The notes beneath the pieces were generated by a model. The model worked only from the letters and a program-made list of their open reading frames with translations. It did no database searches and was not told where the DNA came from. Below, piece after piece: positions 5,065 to 5,571 of a stretch of 5,571 nucleotides of DNA (the stretch's first letter is position 1; each line of letters begins with the position of its first letter). The stretch spans positions 1 through 5,571 of the forward strand of contig DAOUTV010000154.1 of assembly GCA_030668505.1 (NCBI GenBank). Reading direction: 5' to 3'. Origin of the DNA: Desulfobacterales bacterium (GTDB lineage: Bacteria > Desulfobacterota > Desulfobacteria > Desulfobacterales > C00003060). A program made the translations under genes and the position numbers.

Positions 5065-5200
5065 TAGTGCCTGAACGAAAACTAGGTAAAAATGTCATTT
5101 CGAGGAGCAGCGCGACGAGAAATCTTATTTCAAAACAGAAGCTTAATGATTTCTCCCTTCGGTCGAAATGACAAAAAGAGGTATTTTCGGTCAGCCACTA
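5065..5200. repeat. MITE-like element 2: 17-bp imperfect terminal repeats around a TGTCATTTCGAGG hairpin
   Basis: TAGTGCCTGAACGAAAA (5065-5081) matches the reverse complement of 5184-5200 at 15 of 17 positions. Inside, TGTCATTTCGA (5093-5103) pairs with TCGAAATGACA (5163-5173), and AGAAATC (5118-5124) pairs with GATTTCT (5148-5154). TATCTA occurs at both outer edges (5061-5066 and 5199-5204). The inner hairpin is related in design to the first element (TGTCATT-CGAGGA, then GCGACG), but the termini differ. It carries no coding capacity. Confidence 0.8.
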
Positions 5201-5238
5201 TCTAAGAGAAAAATTATTGTTTTGAACATTTGATGCAT

Positions 5239-5357
5239 TCGTAAAAAGTCGTCACTCCGGTGAAAACCGGAGTCCAGAAACTCTGTAACCAATTGAAAAA
5301 ACTGGATTCCGTTTTTAGCCGGAATGACAAAAAATGGTGTTTTTCGACTTTTTACGA
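5239..5357. repeat. MITE-like element 3: 13-bp terminal inverted repeats around CCGG/GGATTCCG stems
   Basis: TCGTAAAAAGTCG (5239-5251) and CGACTTTTTACGA (5345-5357) are perfect terminal inverted repeats 93 bases apart. The inside carries TCACTCCGGTGAAAACCGGAGTCCAG, written here as two halves: TCACTCCGGTGAAA and ACCGGAGTCCAG. Opposite lies CTGGATTCCG...CCGGAATGACA, so the two halves can fold on each other with some mismatches. This resembles the widespread TCATTCCGG/CTGGATTCCGG family of dispersed repeats (recalled). There is no open frame of interest and no transposase. Confidence 0.82.
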
Positions 5358-5383
5358 GATCATCAACATTTTGAAATTCAGAA

Positions 5384-5412
5384 TTTCGGATTTGTTTCGA
5401 GTTTCGGATTTC
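5384..5412. repeat. TTTCGGATTT-type degenerate repeat, inverted relative to 4859-4885
   Basis: TTTCGGATTTG, TTTCGAG and TTTCGGATTTC follow in succession and are the complement of the AAATCCGAA pattern at 4859-4885. The two islands thus face each other across about 500 bases that contain elements 2 and 3. Confidence 0.55.
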
Positions 5413-5468
5413 GTGGTTAGCGCAAGCTTCACTTCGTGTCGGATTTCCGGTTTATCCGGGTTAGGCAT

Positions 5469-5488
5469 TTTAGCTCACTTTAGATCAC
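5469..5488 (+). promoter_or_regulatory. Two 10-bp direct repeats just upstream of rpe
   Basis: TTTAGCTCAC (5469-5478) is followed directly by TTTAGATCAC (5479-5488), differing at one base and spaced by one helical turn. They end 10 bases before the Shine-Dalgarno sequence of rpe. This could be a small operator or leader element, or chance in AT-rich DNA. No clear -35/-10 pair is visible between the last repeat element and rpe. Confidence 0.25.
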
Positions 5489-5510
5489 TTTTCTTACCAG
5501 GAGGACAAAG

Positions 5511-5571
5511 ATGAAGCTTATAGCGCCATCCATATTGTCTGCGGATTTTTCGAGATTGGGTGAGGAGGTTA
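5511..5571 (+). CDS. rpe: Ribulose-phosphate 3-epimerase, N-terminal fragment
   Basis: Only the first 20 codons are inside the window; the gene continues to the right. The peptide (APSILSADFSRLGEEV after MKLI) is the hallmark N-terminus of ribulose-phosphate 3-epimerase, whose first beta strand of the TIM barrel carries the conserved S-x-L-S-A-D segment. The enzyme interconverts D-ribulose 5-phosphate and D-xylulose 5-phosphate in the cytosol, serving the pentose phosphate or Calvin-type carbon pathways. The ATG at 5511 has a perfect AGGAGG (5499-5504) 6 bases upstream. It reads away from the radical SAM operon and is separated from it by about 1 kb of repeat-rich DNA, so the two are not co-transcribed. 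Identification from 20 residues is strong because the motif is so characteristic. The catalytic metal-binding residues lie outside the window. Confidence 0.9.
   Translation, partial: MKLIAPSILSADFSRLGEEV

Noticed and set aside
4556..5357. CRISPR array
   Set aside because: The repeats are inverted, belong to different families and are not regularly spaced. No cas gene is present.
4448..5510. tRNA gene in the long intergenic region
   Set aside because: I found no cloverleaf with a proper T-arm and acceptor stem. The one TTCGAAT (4528-4534) lacks a suitable stem around it.

Overview
The window looks like chromosomal DNA of an anaerobic Desulfobacterota (former Deltaproteobacteria) lineage. This is an inference. 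It rests on a B12-dependent-type radical SAM gene next to a cysteine-cluster (YkgJ-like) gene, and on intergenic DNA packed with several short inverted-repeat families and AAATCCGAA-type degenerate repeats that I associate with such genomes. No marker gene fixes the taxonomy.

Layout from left to right. (1) Bases 1-246, minus strand: the N-terminal 82 codons of a winged-helix protein that runs off the left edge, probably a methyltransferase of the ribosomal protein L11 methyltransferase type. (2) Bases 247-482: a divergent intergenic region with a perfect 25-bp inverted repeat. (3) Bases 483-854, plus strand: a small zinc-ribbon protein with a TTG start. (4) Bases 855-1094: the gap between convergent genes, holding a C/G-tract double-hairpin element flanked by an 11-bp direct repeat. 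(5) Bases 4441 down to 1095, minus strand: a compact three-gene operon with gaps of 16 and 19 bases. In transcription order it encodes a ten-cysteine YkgJ-like metal/Fe-S protein (214 aa), an unrecognised 115-aa protein, and a 772-aa protein with a cobalamin-binding domain, a radical SAM domain, a TPR-like region, a trigger-factor-like FKBP domain and a second TPR-like region. (6) Bases 4448-5510: about 1 kb without a convincing gene. It holds the operon's probable promoter, three different MITE-like inverted-repeat elements, a run of three perfect hairpins, and AAATCCGAA-type repeats. (7) Bases 5511-5571, plus strand: the first 20 codons of ribulose-phosphate 3-epimerase (rpe).

The operon is the most interesting part. 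A radical SAM enzyme carrying a prolyl-isomerase/chaperone-like domain and protein-binding TPR-like repeats suggests that it acts on a polypeptide rather than a small molecule. The co-transcribed cysteine-cluster protein could be a partner, electron-transfer protein or substrate. YkgJ-type cysteine clusters also occur in the flagellin lysine methylase FliB, so a protein-modification system is a reasonable hypothesis. Nothing in the sequence proves the substrate or the reaction.
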